In this document: positions 53,113 to 62,250 of the stretch, piece by piece | How positions within the stretch are numbered: position 1 is the stretch's first letter | Layout: every line of letters begins with the position of its first letter | NCBI RefSeq assembly: GCF_009724685.1 | Contig: NZ_WMEF01000001.1 | Span: 62,001-126,000 of the forward strand | Length of the DNA stretch: 64,000 nucleotides | Reading direction: 5' to 3' | Source of the DNA: Lysinibacillus cavernae | Lineage (GTDB): Bacteria; Bacillota; Bacilli; Bacillales_A; Planococcaceae | Made by a program: the position numbers and the translations under genes | Notes under the pieces: model-generated | Database searches by the model: none | The model's input: only the letters and a program-made list of their open reading frames with translations | What the model was told of the DNA's origin: nothing

Positions 53113-53610
53113 TTAGAAATACAGCACCATATAATCTTCGTCAAAATATTGCGTTCCTATTTTTAACGCTCGCCTTTCTGTCCCAAACACTTCAAAACCT
53201 AAAGAAGTGTATAACCCTTTTGCTGAATCATTGGCAGACACAACTGTTAAATTGATCTGTTCAACGTCAGCTAGTGCCTTTGCCTTATTAATGACTTCTA
53301 GCATTAACTGTTTTCCTAAACCAAGCCCTCGCTTTTTCGGAGAAACATAAACGGCGAAAATGTTCGCTTTATGCTTTAGCTTCATTTTATTCTCCTGCAC
53401 CAATGTCGCTACGCCCAGCAAATCATCATTTTCAAATGCCCCGAATGTAAAGGATCCCTGTCCTTCGAGTCTACTTGCAAACAAGTCAAGCGGCATATCC
53501 TTTTCTTCCTCAAAGCTAGAGCCAAATGCCTCTGGATTCGTTTGTAGTCCTTCCAATCTCAAATTCCGATAAATCCCAGCATCTGCTGCAGTTAAAAGCC
53601 TAGTTTGCAT
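53113..53610 (-). CDS. GNAT acetyltransferase
   Basis: 165 residues. Motif A with the acetyl-CoA loop (VSPKKRGLGLGKQLM) and the C-terminal strand-helix (NDSAKGLYTSLGFEVFG). ATG 53610 follows GGGAGG; the frame to 53637 has no site. Substrate not known. Confidence 0.85.
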   Translation of the reverse strand: MQTRLLTAADAGIYRNLRLEGLQTNPEAFGSSFEEEKDMPLDLFASRLEGQGSFTFGAFENDDLLGVATLVQENKMKLKHKANIFAVYVSPKKRGLGLGKQLMLEVINKAKALADVEQINLTVVSANDSAKGLYTSLGFEVFGTERRALKIGTQYFDEDYMVLYF

Positions 53611-53722
53611 TCTATTTCCTCCCATAGCACTTTTCATTTTTATCGACCATCATGAATAGCATTTGATGTACTTTTTCCAGAAACCTCCTTAAAATAAAAA
53701 TAACAAAGGAGATTAAAAACCG

Positions 53723-54271
53723 ATGAAATCTAACAGTATGGCCAAACATTTTCTTACACTACAGGAGCAACGAACTCACTATTTACCAGCTATTCATGCG
53801 CTTTCAAAGGAAGAACTATGGCGACGCACACTTGAAGATAAATGGTCTATTGGTGAACACTTTTATCACCTTTATTTGATTTTCAAAATGCTCCACAAAG
53901 CAACCAAGTATTCTTTTTTCCTTTTACCAATCGCCAAAATGCGGAGGAACAAGCCCTTCGCTACTGAAATACATAATATTTTTGAAGAATATCAAGCGAA
54001 CAAAGGAAAAGGTATGCGTGCCCCAGGAATTTTAGTACCACCAAAGAAAATACGTTTTGCACTAAGTAGTCATGATATCGAGCAATTACTCCTTAACGAA
54101 ACATTGGCTTTGCAACAGTTTGTAAAAGATATCGAGGAGGATATTGCAGGGCATATTATTTTTCCAGATCCTATTGCCAATTATCCTAACCTTATTCAAG
54201 CTATTCAGTTGTTGGCCATTCATGAGCGACATCATTTTGAGATTGTAGGAAAGATGATAGGAAAAAAATGA
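53723..54271 (+). CDS. DinB-family metalloprotein
   Basis: 182 residues, helical bundle with the DinB histidine triad: one in SIGEHFYHL and two in HERHHFEIV near the end. These bind a divalent metal; some members use bacillithiol as cosubstrate. Function of this member is not known. ATG 53723 follows AAAGGAGA. Confidence 0.8.
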   Translation: MKSNSMAKHFLTLQEQRTHYLPAIHALSKEELWRRTLEDKWSIGEHFYHLYLIFKMLHKATKYSFFLLPIAKMRRNKPFATEIHNIFEEYQANKGKGMRAPGILVPPKKIRFALSSHDIEQLLLNETLALQQFVKDIEEDIAGHIIFPDPIANYPNLIQAIQLLAIHERHHFEIVGKMIGKK

Positions 54272-54275
54272 AAAG

Positions 54276-54315
54276 GAGTGACCTAAAATGATCGTCTTCC
54301 CCCATTAGGTCACTC
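54276..54315. terminator. Terminator between convergent genes
   Basis: Eleven-base stem GAGTGACCTAA / TTAGGTCACTC around a 18-base loop between the DinB gene and the pyridoxal kinase gene. Confidence 0.65.
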
Positions 54316-54323
54316 GCAGATTT

Positions 54324-55175
54324 CTATAGAAGCATTCGTAAAAACTGTTCAAAATGGACGCCTGCCTCGCGCGGAACTTGCTCTCTTGACGTAGCTTCAA
54401 TCGCAGCAGCTAAAAACATCTCAGCCAGCTTCATCGACTCCACTAAATCTTGCCCACGCATCATGCCACCCATAATAATTGATGCAAATAGGTCCCCTGT
54501 GCCTGAATAGCTCTCACCATTATAGTTACGGATACTATGAAAAGACCGCTCCGTATCGACAAACATATTCCCAACAAAACGCTTGCCAACATCCACTGCT
54601 GGTGGATTCAAACCAGTAATAATCACGTTTGCCCCAGTTGCCTGCTGTAGCTCCTGACCTGCCTCTTCAAGTGTTAGCATATAATCTGAATCGTTTTGAT
54701 AGCTCTGAAGCTTCTCATACGACAATCCAGTAAGCAAGCAACATTCCGTAACATTTGGCGTAATAATGTCAGCACACTTCACTAACGCTTTCATACGATC
54801 AAGTAACTCACCTGTAAACATTTTATAGACCTCGCCGTGGTCGCCCATCACTGGATCCACGAGCAATGTCGTCTTATTTGAGTGAAACACGTCTAAAAAG
54901 CGAAATATAGTATCAATTTGCTCCTTACCTGTGACAAAACCTGTGTGAATGCCATCAAAGGTAGCTCCAAGCTTGCTCCACTCATCTACAAAATAATCCA
55001 TCTTTGACGTTAAATCCTCACAATAAAAGCTCGAGTACCCCGTTTGCGCCGTTAATATAGCCGTTGGTAATGGCACCGCTTGAACGCCCATCACAGACAA
55101 CACAGGCATCGCAGCCGTTAACGAGCACTTCCCAAAGGACGACATATCTTGAATTACAGCAACTTTTTTCATCAT
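54324..55175 (-). CDS. pdxK: Pyridoxamine/pyridoxal kinase
   Basis: About 283 residues of the ribokinase-like PdxY/PdxK type. The anion-hole and catalytic motif GTGDLFASII (with the aspartate) is near residue 230; DPVMGDHGEVY and the substrate-side SSFGKCSLTAAMPVL are also present. It phosphorylates pyridoxal, pyridoxamine or pyridoxine for the PLP salvage path. Start is ATG 55175 after GGTGG; the symbol reflects reaction class only. Divergent from an ECF S component. Confidence 0.85.
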   Translation of the reverse strand: MMKKVAVIQDMSSFGKCSLTAAMPVLSVMGVQAVPLPTAILTAQTGYSSFYCEDLTSKMDYFVDEWSKLGATFDGIHTGFVTGKEQIDTIFRFLDVFHSNKTTLLVDPVMGDHGEVYKMFTGELLDRMKALVKCADIITPNVTECCLLTGLSYEKLQSYQNDSDYMLTLEEAGQELQQATGANVIITGLNPPAVDVGKRFVGNMFVDTERSFHSIRNYNGESYSGTGDLFASIIMGGMMRGQDLVESMKLAEMFLAAAIEATSREQVPREAGVHFEQFLRMLL

Positions 55176-55273
55176 ACATTCCACCTAACTAAACCTGCTT
55201 ATAGTCTCCTCATCGTATCATAATTAGAAGAATGCGAAAATAACCTCAATCTGACCCTTAACTTTTTTACTAA

Positions 55274-55308
55274 ATTGACACTTTTACAACAGTCAGTCCT
55301 TTGCTAAA
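55274..55308 (+). promoter_or_regulatory. Possible promoter of the ECF S-component gene
   Basis: TTTACA near 55282, 16 bases, TAAAGT, before the ATG at 55351. A TTGACA at 55274 also occurs but has unfavourable spacing. Confidence 0.35.
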
Positions 55309-55350
55309 GTAAAAATCATCAAAATATTCATCATAGTGAGGAAGAGACAC

Positions 55351-55902
55351 ATGCAAAATATACAAAGGCCATCCTATACAAGATCACGCACAAAAACATT
55401 TGATTTAGTCATTACAGCCATTTTAGCAGCACTTGTTTTCGTTGCCACAATGTTTATCAATCTTAAGCTACCTTTCGGTCAAGGTGGGCTTATTCACTTA
55501 GGAACATCCATGCTTTTCATCTCAGCCATTTTATTCGGACCTAAAAAAGGCGCACTTGCTGGAGCTATTGGAATGGGCTTATTCGATATCGTAGGGGGCT
55601 GGTTAATTTGGGCGCCGACTACTATTATTTCACGCGCATTACAAGGCTTCATCGTCGGTAAAATTGCTTGGTCAAAAGGACATCGAGGCGACAATATTGG
55701 ACTGAACATTTTAGGAGCGGTAGTATCAATGCCCGTGATGATGGCCGTTTACTATATCGGCCAAGCCATTATGTTCAATAGCTGGATTGCACCACTAGCA
55801 TCCATTCCAGGGGACGTCATTCAAAACATTGTCGGCTTAATTATCGCCATACCAGTATGTATCGTACTGAAAAAAACACCATACTTTAAAAAGAATTATT
55901 AA
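55351..55902 (+). CDS. ECF transporter S component, possibly for vitamin B6
   Basis: 183 residues with six or so membrane helices, typical of the substrate-binding S subunit of ECF importers (AALVFVATMFINLKLP, GGLIHLGTSMLFISAILFGP, GLFDIVGGWLIWAP). It pairs with a shared EcfAA'T module elsewhere in the genome. Its divergent neighbour is a pyridoxal kinase, so a pyridoxine or pyridoxal cargo (PdxU-type) is likely. ATG 55351 follows GAGGAAGAG. Confidence 0.75.
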   Translation: MQNIQRPSYTRSRTKTFDLVITAILAALVFVATMFINLKLPFGQGGLIHLGTSMLFISAILFGPKKGALAGAIGMGLFDIVGGWLIWAPTTIISRALQGFIVGKIAWSKGHRGDNIGLNILGAVVSMPVMMAVYYIGQAIMFNSWIAPLASIPGDVIQNIVGLIIAIPVCIVLKKTPYFKKNY

Positions 55903-55905
55903 TGG

Positions 55906-55953
55906 AAACACGCCATCTTGCTGTTCTACTCGCAGCTTTGATGGCGTGTTTTT
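55906..55953 (+). terminator. Terminator of the ECF S-component gene
   Basis: Twelve-base stem AAACACGCCATC / GATGGCGTGTTT then TTG. Confidence 0.8.
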
Positions 55954-56031
55954 GTGATGAAAACGAGGGAATTTATAGATAAAGCGAAACTAGCCCCCGT
56001 CTTTTTCATACTATATGGTGGAGGTGTAAAA

Positions 56032-56472
56032 ATGCCAAGAGTAAAATACCGTGATGCAGACGTTGCCTTGATGGCTAGGATGATGCGAGCTGAAGCTGAA
56101 GGCGAAGGAAAACAAGGCATGTTATACGTAGGTAATGTCATTGTGAATCGTGCTGTAGCAACATGCTTAGACTTCAATGATGTCAGAACTATTGAGCAAG
56201 TGATTTACCAAGTACAAGGAGGCAACTATTCGTTTGAAGCCGTACAAAAAGGCAATATGTTTTACCAAAGAGCAAGAGAAACGGAAAAAAGATTAGCGAA
56301 ACAGAACTTAGACTACTGGCGAGAACATCCAGCAAAATTCGCACTCTGGTACTTCAATCCATATGCTCCTTGTCCCCCAACATGGTATGGCCAACCATTT
56401 ACTGGACAATTCAAAAACCACTGCTTCTATGAGCCAGCACCAGGAACTTGTGAAAGTGTTTATATGGGATAG
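56032..56472 (+). CDS. cwlJ: Spore cortex-lytic enzyme CwlJ
   Basis: 146 residues, one hydrolase-2 (SleB/CwlJ) domain without a signal peptide. DVALMARMMRAEAEGEGKQG at the start, then VGNVIVNRA, FALWYFNP and HCFYEP. It closely matches B. subtilis CwlJ, a coat-located enzyme that degrades cortex peptidoglycan during germination. Its usual partner gene gerQ is not here. The start is ATG 56032 after GGAGGTG; the longer frame to 55954 overlaps the terminator of the previous gene. Confidence 0.9.
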   Translation: MPRVKYRDADVALMARMMRAEAEGEGKQGMLYVGNVIVNRAVATCLDFNDVRTIEQVIYQVQGGNYSFEAVQKGNMFYQRARETEKRLAKQNLDYWREHPAKFALWYFNPYAPCPPTWYGQPFTGQFKNHCFYEPAPGTCESVYMG

Positions 56473-56486
56473 GTAGTTATTACATC

Positions 56487-56530
56487 GATAAAAAGGGAAT
56501 GCCTGCCATAAAGGTATTCCCTTTTTATCG
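56487..56530 (+). terminator. Terminator of cwlJ
   Basis: Fourteen-base stem GATAAAAAGGGAAT / ATTCCCTTTTTATC. Confidence 0.85.
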
Positions 56531-56676
56531 CAATGAGTTAAATATGTTCACTTTCATTTTGTTACAGTTGATAATATACAAGAAAAATTAATACATGTTG
56601 TCATAATATCTTAATCAAAAAAGAAGAATGGCACATATAGTAGGTATATGAAAAAAACTGAAAAGGACAGTGATCT

Positions 56677-56865
56677 ATGGTTCTAATTAAATGTGGTTGT
56701 TGCAGTAAGTTGATTGAGAATCGCGCAAAGAGCATTTATAACAATGAAGTCGATAAATTTTACTGTAACGAATTCTGTCAAAAAAAAGATATTGATTATT
56801 TAAATAGTAAGCTTCCTAGTCTTAAAGATAAAAATGGTCAACTTTACTGGGATTTTCACTTTTAG
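56677..56865 (+). CDS. Small zinc-ribbon-like protein
   Basis: 62 residues. Cysteines in a C-x-C-C (IKCGCCSK) and C-x4-C (FYCNEFCQK) arrangement fit a small treble-clef or zinc ribbon like those of YacG. ATG 56677 follows AAGGA. Function unknown. Confidence 0.6.
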   Translation: MVLIKCGCCSKLIENRAKSIYNNEVDKFYCNEFCQKKDIDYLNSKLPSLKDKNGQLYWDFHF

Positions 56866-56920
56866 TTTACTAACTCTTTTTTAATTAATTGAATAAGAAT
56901 ATACCTGATCATCCATAAAC

Positions 56921-56954
56921 AAAAGTGCACGTGGTTAATTGCACATGTACTTTT
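56921..56954. terminator. Terminator between convergent genes
   Basis: Stem AAAAGTGCACGTG / CACATGTACTTTT (about 11 of 13 paired) between the zinc-ribbon and MFS genes. Confidence 0.65.
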
Positions 56955-56978
56955 GCTTGCTAATTAGTCTTTGTATTA

Positions 56979-58241
56979 TTACATTTTACCTCCTGCTTTC
57001 AGTGGCTTTTCCTTAAATAACATCACGCCAATCAAGCCTATTAAAGAAAATATGACTGGCGAGATGAAACCATAGTAGTATCCATCACCTATATTGCCTG
57101 AAGCAGCCTGAAAATGATCCAAAATAAAGCCAAAAATAATGGGTAGCAATACTGCACTTAAAAAGCCCCCTGTATTCGCAAATCCAGAAACGATGCCTGA
57201 TTCAGATAGAGGGAAAGTTTGACGAACCGCTGCAAAGGTTAAGGCACTTGCACCATAGCCAAAGCCGATGATAAAGAACAGTATGATGAGCATGAAAATT
57301 GACGGATGCCCTTTAAATAGAAGAAATGAAAACCACCCTATTAAAACTGTAATATGAACAACAAAATAGGACCTTTTAATCGTTCCCAGCCAACCTGCAA
57401 TCCAACTAGTTAAAGGAGCTCCAATCAGCGCCCCGATAAGACCGATCATAATGAGCTGGCTTGCCTCTGAAGGTGTCATCTCATACATATTGATCCCGTA
57501 AGGTACAGCCCATGAACTGATAAAGCCAACATAGCCCCCAACAACCCCAAAATGACAAAAAAATAAAGCCCATGCTTGCCTACTCAAAAATATTCTGCGT
57601 AATAAAACAGTGGTTTTTTCACGTTGTACTTCCTCAGTCACAACGACAGGTTCCTCTGGAAATATGCGTTTTGTGTTTTTGACAAGCACAAAATAAAGAA
57701 GTACACCACATAAACATAATAAGAGTCCCGTTGATAAAAATGTAATTCGCCAACCAAATAAAAGAATGAATGTAGCAAAAGGAACAGTCGCCAATAAAAA
57801 ACCTAAACTCCCTGTCATCCCTGCAAAGCCAATTAGTCGTACAAACTCCTTTTTCTGAAACCATTGCGCCAAAATGAGCACCATATTCACCCATATGGTC
57901 GCATCCCCTACCCCAGTGAGCATTCTAGAAAAAAACAATATGAACTCATGTGTACCTAAACTGTAAAGAATTGTACCTAACCCTGTAAGTGTGGCACCAA
58001 CGATGAGAAAAAAATTCGGTCCAAACCGATCCGCTAAAATCCCCATCGGAATTTGCAAACTCGTATAGACAAAAAATTGAATACTCGTTAATAGTCCAAT
58101 CGTCGATGCCGTCACACCAAAATCCTTCATCAATTGGTCCGTAATTAACCCCGGAGCAGTTCGCTGACTGGCCATTAACAAATAGGTAAACAATACAGCA
58201 ACAAACACAATCCATCTGTACTTGTGATGTTGTTTGTCCAA
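56979..58241 (-). CDS. MFS transporter
   Basis: 420 residues, twelve membrane segments. Major facilitator signature GILADRFGP after helix 2 and GVGDATIW in helix 5. The N-terminal layout resembles the hexuronate/organic acid transporters of the ACS family more than multidrug pumps, but the substrate cannot be read. Start TTG 58241 after GGAG. Confidence 0.8.
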   Translation of the reverse strand: MDKQHHKYRWIVFVAVLFTYLLMASQRTAPGLITDQLMKDFGVTASTIGLLTSIQFFVYTSLQIPMGILADRFGPNFFLIVGATLTGLGTILYSLGTHEFILFFSRMLTGVGDATIWVNMVLILAQWFQKKEFVRLIGFAGMTGSLGFLLATVPFATFILLFGWRITFLSTGLLLCLCGVLLYFVLVKNTKRIFPEEPVVVTEEVQREKTTVLLRRIFLSRQAWALFFCHFGVVGGYVGFISSWAVPYGINMYEMTPSEASQLIMIGLIGALIGAPLTSWIAGWLGTIKRSYFVVHITVLIGWFSFLLFKGHPSIFMLIILFFIIGFGYGASALTFAAVRQTFPLSESGIVSGFANTGGFLSAVLLPIIFGFILDHFQAASGNIGDGYYYGFISPVIFSLIGLIGVMLFKEKPLKAGGKM

Positions 58242-58403
58242 TAATCACTACTCCTATTAGCTTTTATTTTATGTATATGAATTTTTGGTTGGGGTGAAGA
58301 CCTGTTTTTGGGGGTTAGTTTTAAATGTGCATTTTATTTAGGCTTTTGACTTGGTTTACAAGAAAAATGTCTTACATCCTAATACAGATTCAATTTTAAG
58401 AAA

Positions 58404-58431
58404 ACGCACCATGTCTATAAGACGGGTGCGT
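58404..58431 (-). terminator. Terminator of the amidase gene
   Basis: Stem ACGCACC / GGTGCGT followed by a T-rich tract on the minus strand. Confidence 0.65.
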
Positions 58432-58441
58432 CAATGCTAAC

Positions 58442-59905
58442 CTATACTGCTGGCTGAGGCTGTGCTTCACTCACATGTACTGCAGGTTTACGGTCTTTCC
58501 AAGGCATTGCTTCTTCTAACTGTCTACCTATTTGTAATAATGTCAATTCATCTGCAAATTTACTTGTCAATTGTAGTCCAATTGGTAAACCTGATTTACT
58601 TTCTGCTAAAGGTAATGATAATGAAGGCTGACCTGTAGCATTAAATAAATTTGTAAACGGTGCATACGTGAAAATTTGCTCCGTCCATTCAACAGCTGAA
58701 ATGGTAGGATTATTCGCATTTAATTCGCCAATTTTTGCAGGGAGTGTGCCGATTGTTGGGCTCAATAAAATGTCATAGTCTTCAAAGAAGCCTGCTACTT
58801 GACGCGAAACGACTGCATTAATATGAATGGCTTCTAATAAATCAGACGCCTTTAAATTACCGCCATATTCATAGCATTTCCAAATGGCTGCTTCAACATT
58901 GTCTGGAGAAACTGCTTTACCAGTCCCTGCTGCGGCACCCTTAATCATTTGATAAATATTGGCTGTCCAAATATCGACCGTAGCCTTTGTAAATGTCCCT
59001 TGTTCATATTTCGGACGAGCTTCTACTACTTCATGTCCTAGGTCCTTTAAAGCTTGAACTGTTTTATGAACAGCTTCAATGCATTCCGGATCTACAAATG
59101 CCCCAGAATTTGTCTCAGTTGTCCATGCAATTTTTAAAGGGCGCACTTTTTCATAGATTAGTTGTCCATACGGCGCATGTGTTACTTCTAATTTAGAATA
59201 ACTTCCTAAATCAGGACCTGCTACTTGATCCAGTAAAACCGCTGTATCGCGAATTGTACGTGTCACAGCGAACTCAATCGCAATTCCATTTAAAGGCTCA
59301 CTATTGAAAGGACCAGTAGGAACTCTTCCTCGTGTAGGTTTTAATCCAACTAACCCACTGCAGGAAGCGGGAATACGGATAGAACCACCGCCATCATTCG
59401 CATGAGCAATTGGCACAATACCACTCGCAACAGCTGCTGCTGAACCACCACTCGAACCACCCGGACTATGATTTAAATTCCATGGATTACGTGTTGCACC
59501 ATAAATAACCGCTTCAGTAGCAGCATTATAACCAAACTCTGGTGTTGTCGTAGTACCTGCTAAAATTAAGCCAGCTTTTCTAAAACGCGCCATTAATTCA
59601 CTATCAACTGGTACAATCGTATTTTCCCCTATACGACTCCCCATACTATGCGGGACACCTTCTGCATGTAACACGAGCTCTTTAATTAAAAACGGAACAC
59701 CTGCAAACGGAGCATTATCATCAATTTTTTCAATTGCTTTATCAGCTTGTTCTTCTAACACACTGACTACCGCATTAATTGATGGGTTTACTTTTTTGAT
59801 TCCCTCTAACGCAAGCTTTGTAAGCTCTTGTGGTGTTACTTCTTTTGATTTTACTAGTTCTGCTAACCCCGTTCCGTCATATGAAGCATACTCTTGTAAA
59901 TTCAT
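58442..59905 (-). CDS. Amidase signature-family enzyme
   Basis: 487 residues. The amidase catalytic triad Ser-cisSer-Lys: nucleophile region SPGGSSGGSAAAVASG, with the lysine in PFLIKEL near residue 75. Such enzymes hydrolyse carboxamides; GatA is a paralogue, but this is a stand-alone secondary-metabolism type. ATG 59905 follows GAGGTG. No linked pathway is visible. Confidence 0.9.
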   Translation of the reverse strand: MNLQEYASYDGTGLAELVKSKEVTPQELTKLALEGIKKVNPSINAVVSVLEEQADKAIEKIDDNAPFAGVPFLIKELVLHAEGVPHSMGSRIGENTIVPVDSELMARFRKAGLILAGTTTTPEFGYNAATEAVIYGATRNPWNLNHSPGGSSGGSAAAVASGIVPIAHANDGGGSIRIPASCSGLVGLKPTRGRVPTGPFNSEPLNGIAIEFAVTRTIRDTAVLLDQVAGPDLGSYSKLEVTHAPYGQLIYEKVRPLKIAWTTETNSGAFVDPECIEAVHKTVQALKDLGHEVVEARPKYEQGTFTKATVDIWTANIYQMIKGAAAGTGKAVSPDNVEAAIWKCYEYGGNLKASDLLEAIHINAVVSRQVAGFFEDYDILLSPTIGTLPAKIGELNANNPTISAVEWTEQIFTYAPFTNLFNATGQPSLSLPLAESKSGLPIGLQLTSKFADELTLLQIGRQLEEAMPWKDRKPAVHVSEAQPQPAV

Positions 59906-60035
59906 ATCATCACCTCGTATAGTAGTAATCTTACAACTATAATGTACTGAATTTTCTAAATATAAAGTATTACCCGAAAGGATAATTCTTCTTTAAGTAG
60001 AATATGAATGCATAATGGAGAAACGAGGTGATGTG

Positions 60036-60767
60036 ATGTTTTTGGAAAATGATTTAGAAAACATTCTTAAAGCTAGTTATCATATTTCCAATATGAATGT
60101 GAAGCAAAGCAATGAGGGTTTTAAAAATGAACTTTTGCATACGTTAAGTGAACATCTCGGGTATCACCATATGCTATTTTGGGATATATCGAATAATGAA
60201 TTAAATGCACCTGTACATTTTAATATAGAGATTCATACAATTAATGATTATTTACAAATCTATAAAAATTTTGATCCATTACATCCTCAAAATATAGACA
60301 CACACCATGCCATTCAGTTGATGAATAAAAATGAGGTTATGTGCCTGCAAAAACAAACCCATTATAAAGAAGTTTTTTTGAGAAAAAATTGTTACGAAGA
60401 TGAAATGGCCATGTATTTGAAAGTAGACGATAAACTCATAGCAGTTATCGGCTTTTTAAGAAAAATAGGCGAGAAGTTATTTAATGAAAAAGATATTTTA
60501 ATGTTACTGTATTTGAAAAAAAATATTGAAAACATTTACGCCTTACATCACTATTCTCAACCCCCTATACTGTTTGAAATGACAGCACGAGAAAGAGAAG
60601 TTTTAAATTTTGTTTTCAAAGGCTTGAAAAATGTAGAAATTGCCCAGCAATTATATGTCAGTGAAAATACGATAAAAAAACATCTTCAAAACTTATATAG
60701 AAGATTTAAGGTAACCAATCGTACACAGCTGTTGGCGAAATGTTTAAGGTATATCGACCCTGTTTAA
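60036..60767 (+). CDS. LuxR-family transcriptional regulator
   Basis: 243 residues. N-terminal ~170 residues resemble a PAS or GAF-like sensor without recognised motif; the C-terminal 65 are a LuxR helix-turn-helix (LTAREREVLNFV-like, NVEIAQQLYVSENTIKKHLQNLYRRF). The start is ATG 60036 after GAGGTG; ATG 60015 has no site. Divergent from the amidase gene and perhaps its regulator. Confidence 0.8.
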   Translation: MFLENDLENILKASYHISNMNVKQSNEGFKNELLHTLSEHLGYHHMLFWDISNNELNAPVHFNIEIHTINDYLQIYKNFDPLHPQNIDTHHAIQLMNKNEVMCLQKQTHYKEVFLRKNCYEDEMAMYLKVDDKLIAVIGFLRKIGEKLFNEKDILMLLYLKKNIENIYALHHYSQPPILFEMTAREREVLNFVFKGLKNVEIAQQLYVSENTIKKHLQNLYRRFKVTNRTQLLAKCLRYIDPV

Positions 60768-60979
60768 TTATGTTGATCAGTAATCAGTACCTCTTTAGAC
60801 ATTTTATCGGCAATACTGGATTCGCTTTTAAAAATATCACATAGATATGTGCATTAAATGAAATCCAATCAATGGGGGTTTTCTTCATCCCCCACCGATT
60901 GTGCAGTTCGTGACCGTCTAGTTGACTCGTTCTCTTCTATTTGAGGGACTGATCTTTAATGTGGGATTACTGCGTACAT

Positions 60980-61921
60980 TCACTTTACTTCTTTCATAAA
61001 TACCCTGAAGTTTTCAACGATTTCTTTTGCTTTAGTACGATATAAATAATGATCACCTTCAAATGTCATCACTTTCCCATGTACAGAATCTTTTATTTGT
61101 TTTTTATGCTCTGGAACCCATCTGTCAGTTACTGGATGATTCGCTTGTATAAAGAAAATAACAGGAAGATTTTTTGGGAATGATAAATTTTCAGCGGCTT
61201 TAAAATTTCCATACATCATTTCAGCTTCATTTAATTGAGTGGGATTATACATATTTTTGTGTTTAAGAATTCTCAATTGTTCTTTTGTTTTATCATCATA
61301 TGGTAGTACAGCGTAAGGGTCATCACCTAGCTTCACTTGCAATCTAGCTAAACCCGATTTTTTAAGTAGTTTTATAGTTGTTATTATTGAAGAATCAATC
61401 TTTTTCTCACTTATCGTTGGCACACTGCTATCGAGCCCGACAAATGCACTCACTTCGTCTGGATATTTGTTCACATAATCCAATCCGTAAAGGCCTGAAA
61501 TGGAGTGGCCCATTAGAATATAACGCTCAATATGAAGTTGCTGTAAAGCTTCATGAATTTCACTGACAATATTCTCTGTACTTCGTTCCTTTTCAGTTAA
61601 ATCACTTAATCCATAACCAAAAGGCTCAATAACAACAACTTTGTAAAATGGAGACAATTCATCTACTAATAGTTGAAAATCAAGCCCTGGTGCCGCCGTT
61701 CCAAAACCAGGTAAAAGCACGACGGTTTCTTCGCCATCTCCTTGAATGAAGACATTCATATTTTTCCCGTCTACTGCTACAGTCTGACCATATGTTTCTA
61801 GCTTTCCTTGCTCCATTTTGCTGCAGACAATATTGACTAGAAAAACAATCGCTAAAAAAAGTAATATGGCTATAACTAAACCTGCAATTATTTTACTTAT
61901 AATCGTTATCGTTTTTTTCAT
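60980..61921 (-). CDS. Membrane-anchored alpha/beta hydrolase
   Basis: 313 residues with an N-terminal membrane helix (about 8-32). Alpha/beta hydrolase fold: oxyanion LLPGFGTAAPG, nucleophile elbow GHSISG, and a final histidine in FEGDHYLYRTK. Substrate unknown. The ribosome site before ATG 61921 is weak. Monocistronic. Confidence 0.85.
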   Translation of the reverse strand: MKKTITIISKIIAGLVIAILLFLAIVFLVNIVCSKMEQGKLETYGQTVAVDGKNMNVFIQGDGEETVVLLPGFGTAAPGLDFQLLVDELSPFYKVVVIEPFGYGLSDLTEKERSTENIVSEIHEALQQLHIERYILMGHSISGLYGLDYVNKYPDEVSAFVGLDSSVPTISEKKIDSSIITTIKLLKKSGLARLQVKLGDDPYAVLPYDDKTKEQLRILKHKNMYNPTQLNEAEMMYGNFKAAENLSFPKNLPVIFFIQANHPVTDRWVPEHKKQIKDSVHGKVMTFEGDHYLYRTKAKEIVENFRVFMKEVK

Positions 61922-62250
61922 TCTGTTTGCACGAGGTATAGAGTGGCAAGTGTGGGCCTTTTCCTCATTTGGTCTCGTGCCTCTCCTCCTTTTCGTTATC
62001 TCTTGATCATCAGTGTATTTCGGCTACTTTCACAAACCGTTATGGATAGCTTATACATTGAAGGTGTACTCTCTATGACAACAATATGAATGGAGGATGA
62101 ACAAAATAAAAATATGTTACGGTGTCACGTGTGATAAAGCTTTACACATGACGCCGTAACATAGAGAAAACGGGTTTATTACCATAATTCGAATGTAGTT
62201 ACTCTTGTGGTATTGGAATGCTACAGGACTTAATACCTTTTCAATCTCTT
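61922..62250. other. 329-base intergenic region
   Basis: Contains the terminator of the M20 gene (62113-62163) and nothing else that I can support. A hydrophobic translation on the plus strand at 61920-62006 is discussed as rejected. Confidence 0.45.
62113..62163 (-). terminator. Terminator of the M20 gene
   Basis: Stem TATGTTACGG..TGTCACGTGTG with its near-complete complement, then T-rich on the minus strand. Confidence 0.8.

Noticed and set aside
56006-56014. CATACTATA resembling a SigE/SigK -10 box before cwlJ
   Set aside because: It would place the transcript start inside the ribosome binding site, so it is unlikely to be the cwlJ promoter.
61818-62006. Hydrophobic 62-codon frame on the plus strand
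   Set aside because: Most of it is antisense to the membrane helix of the hydrolase gene, there is no ribosome site, and the tail has no recognised family.
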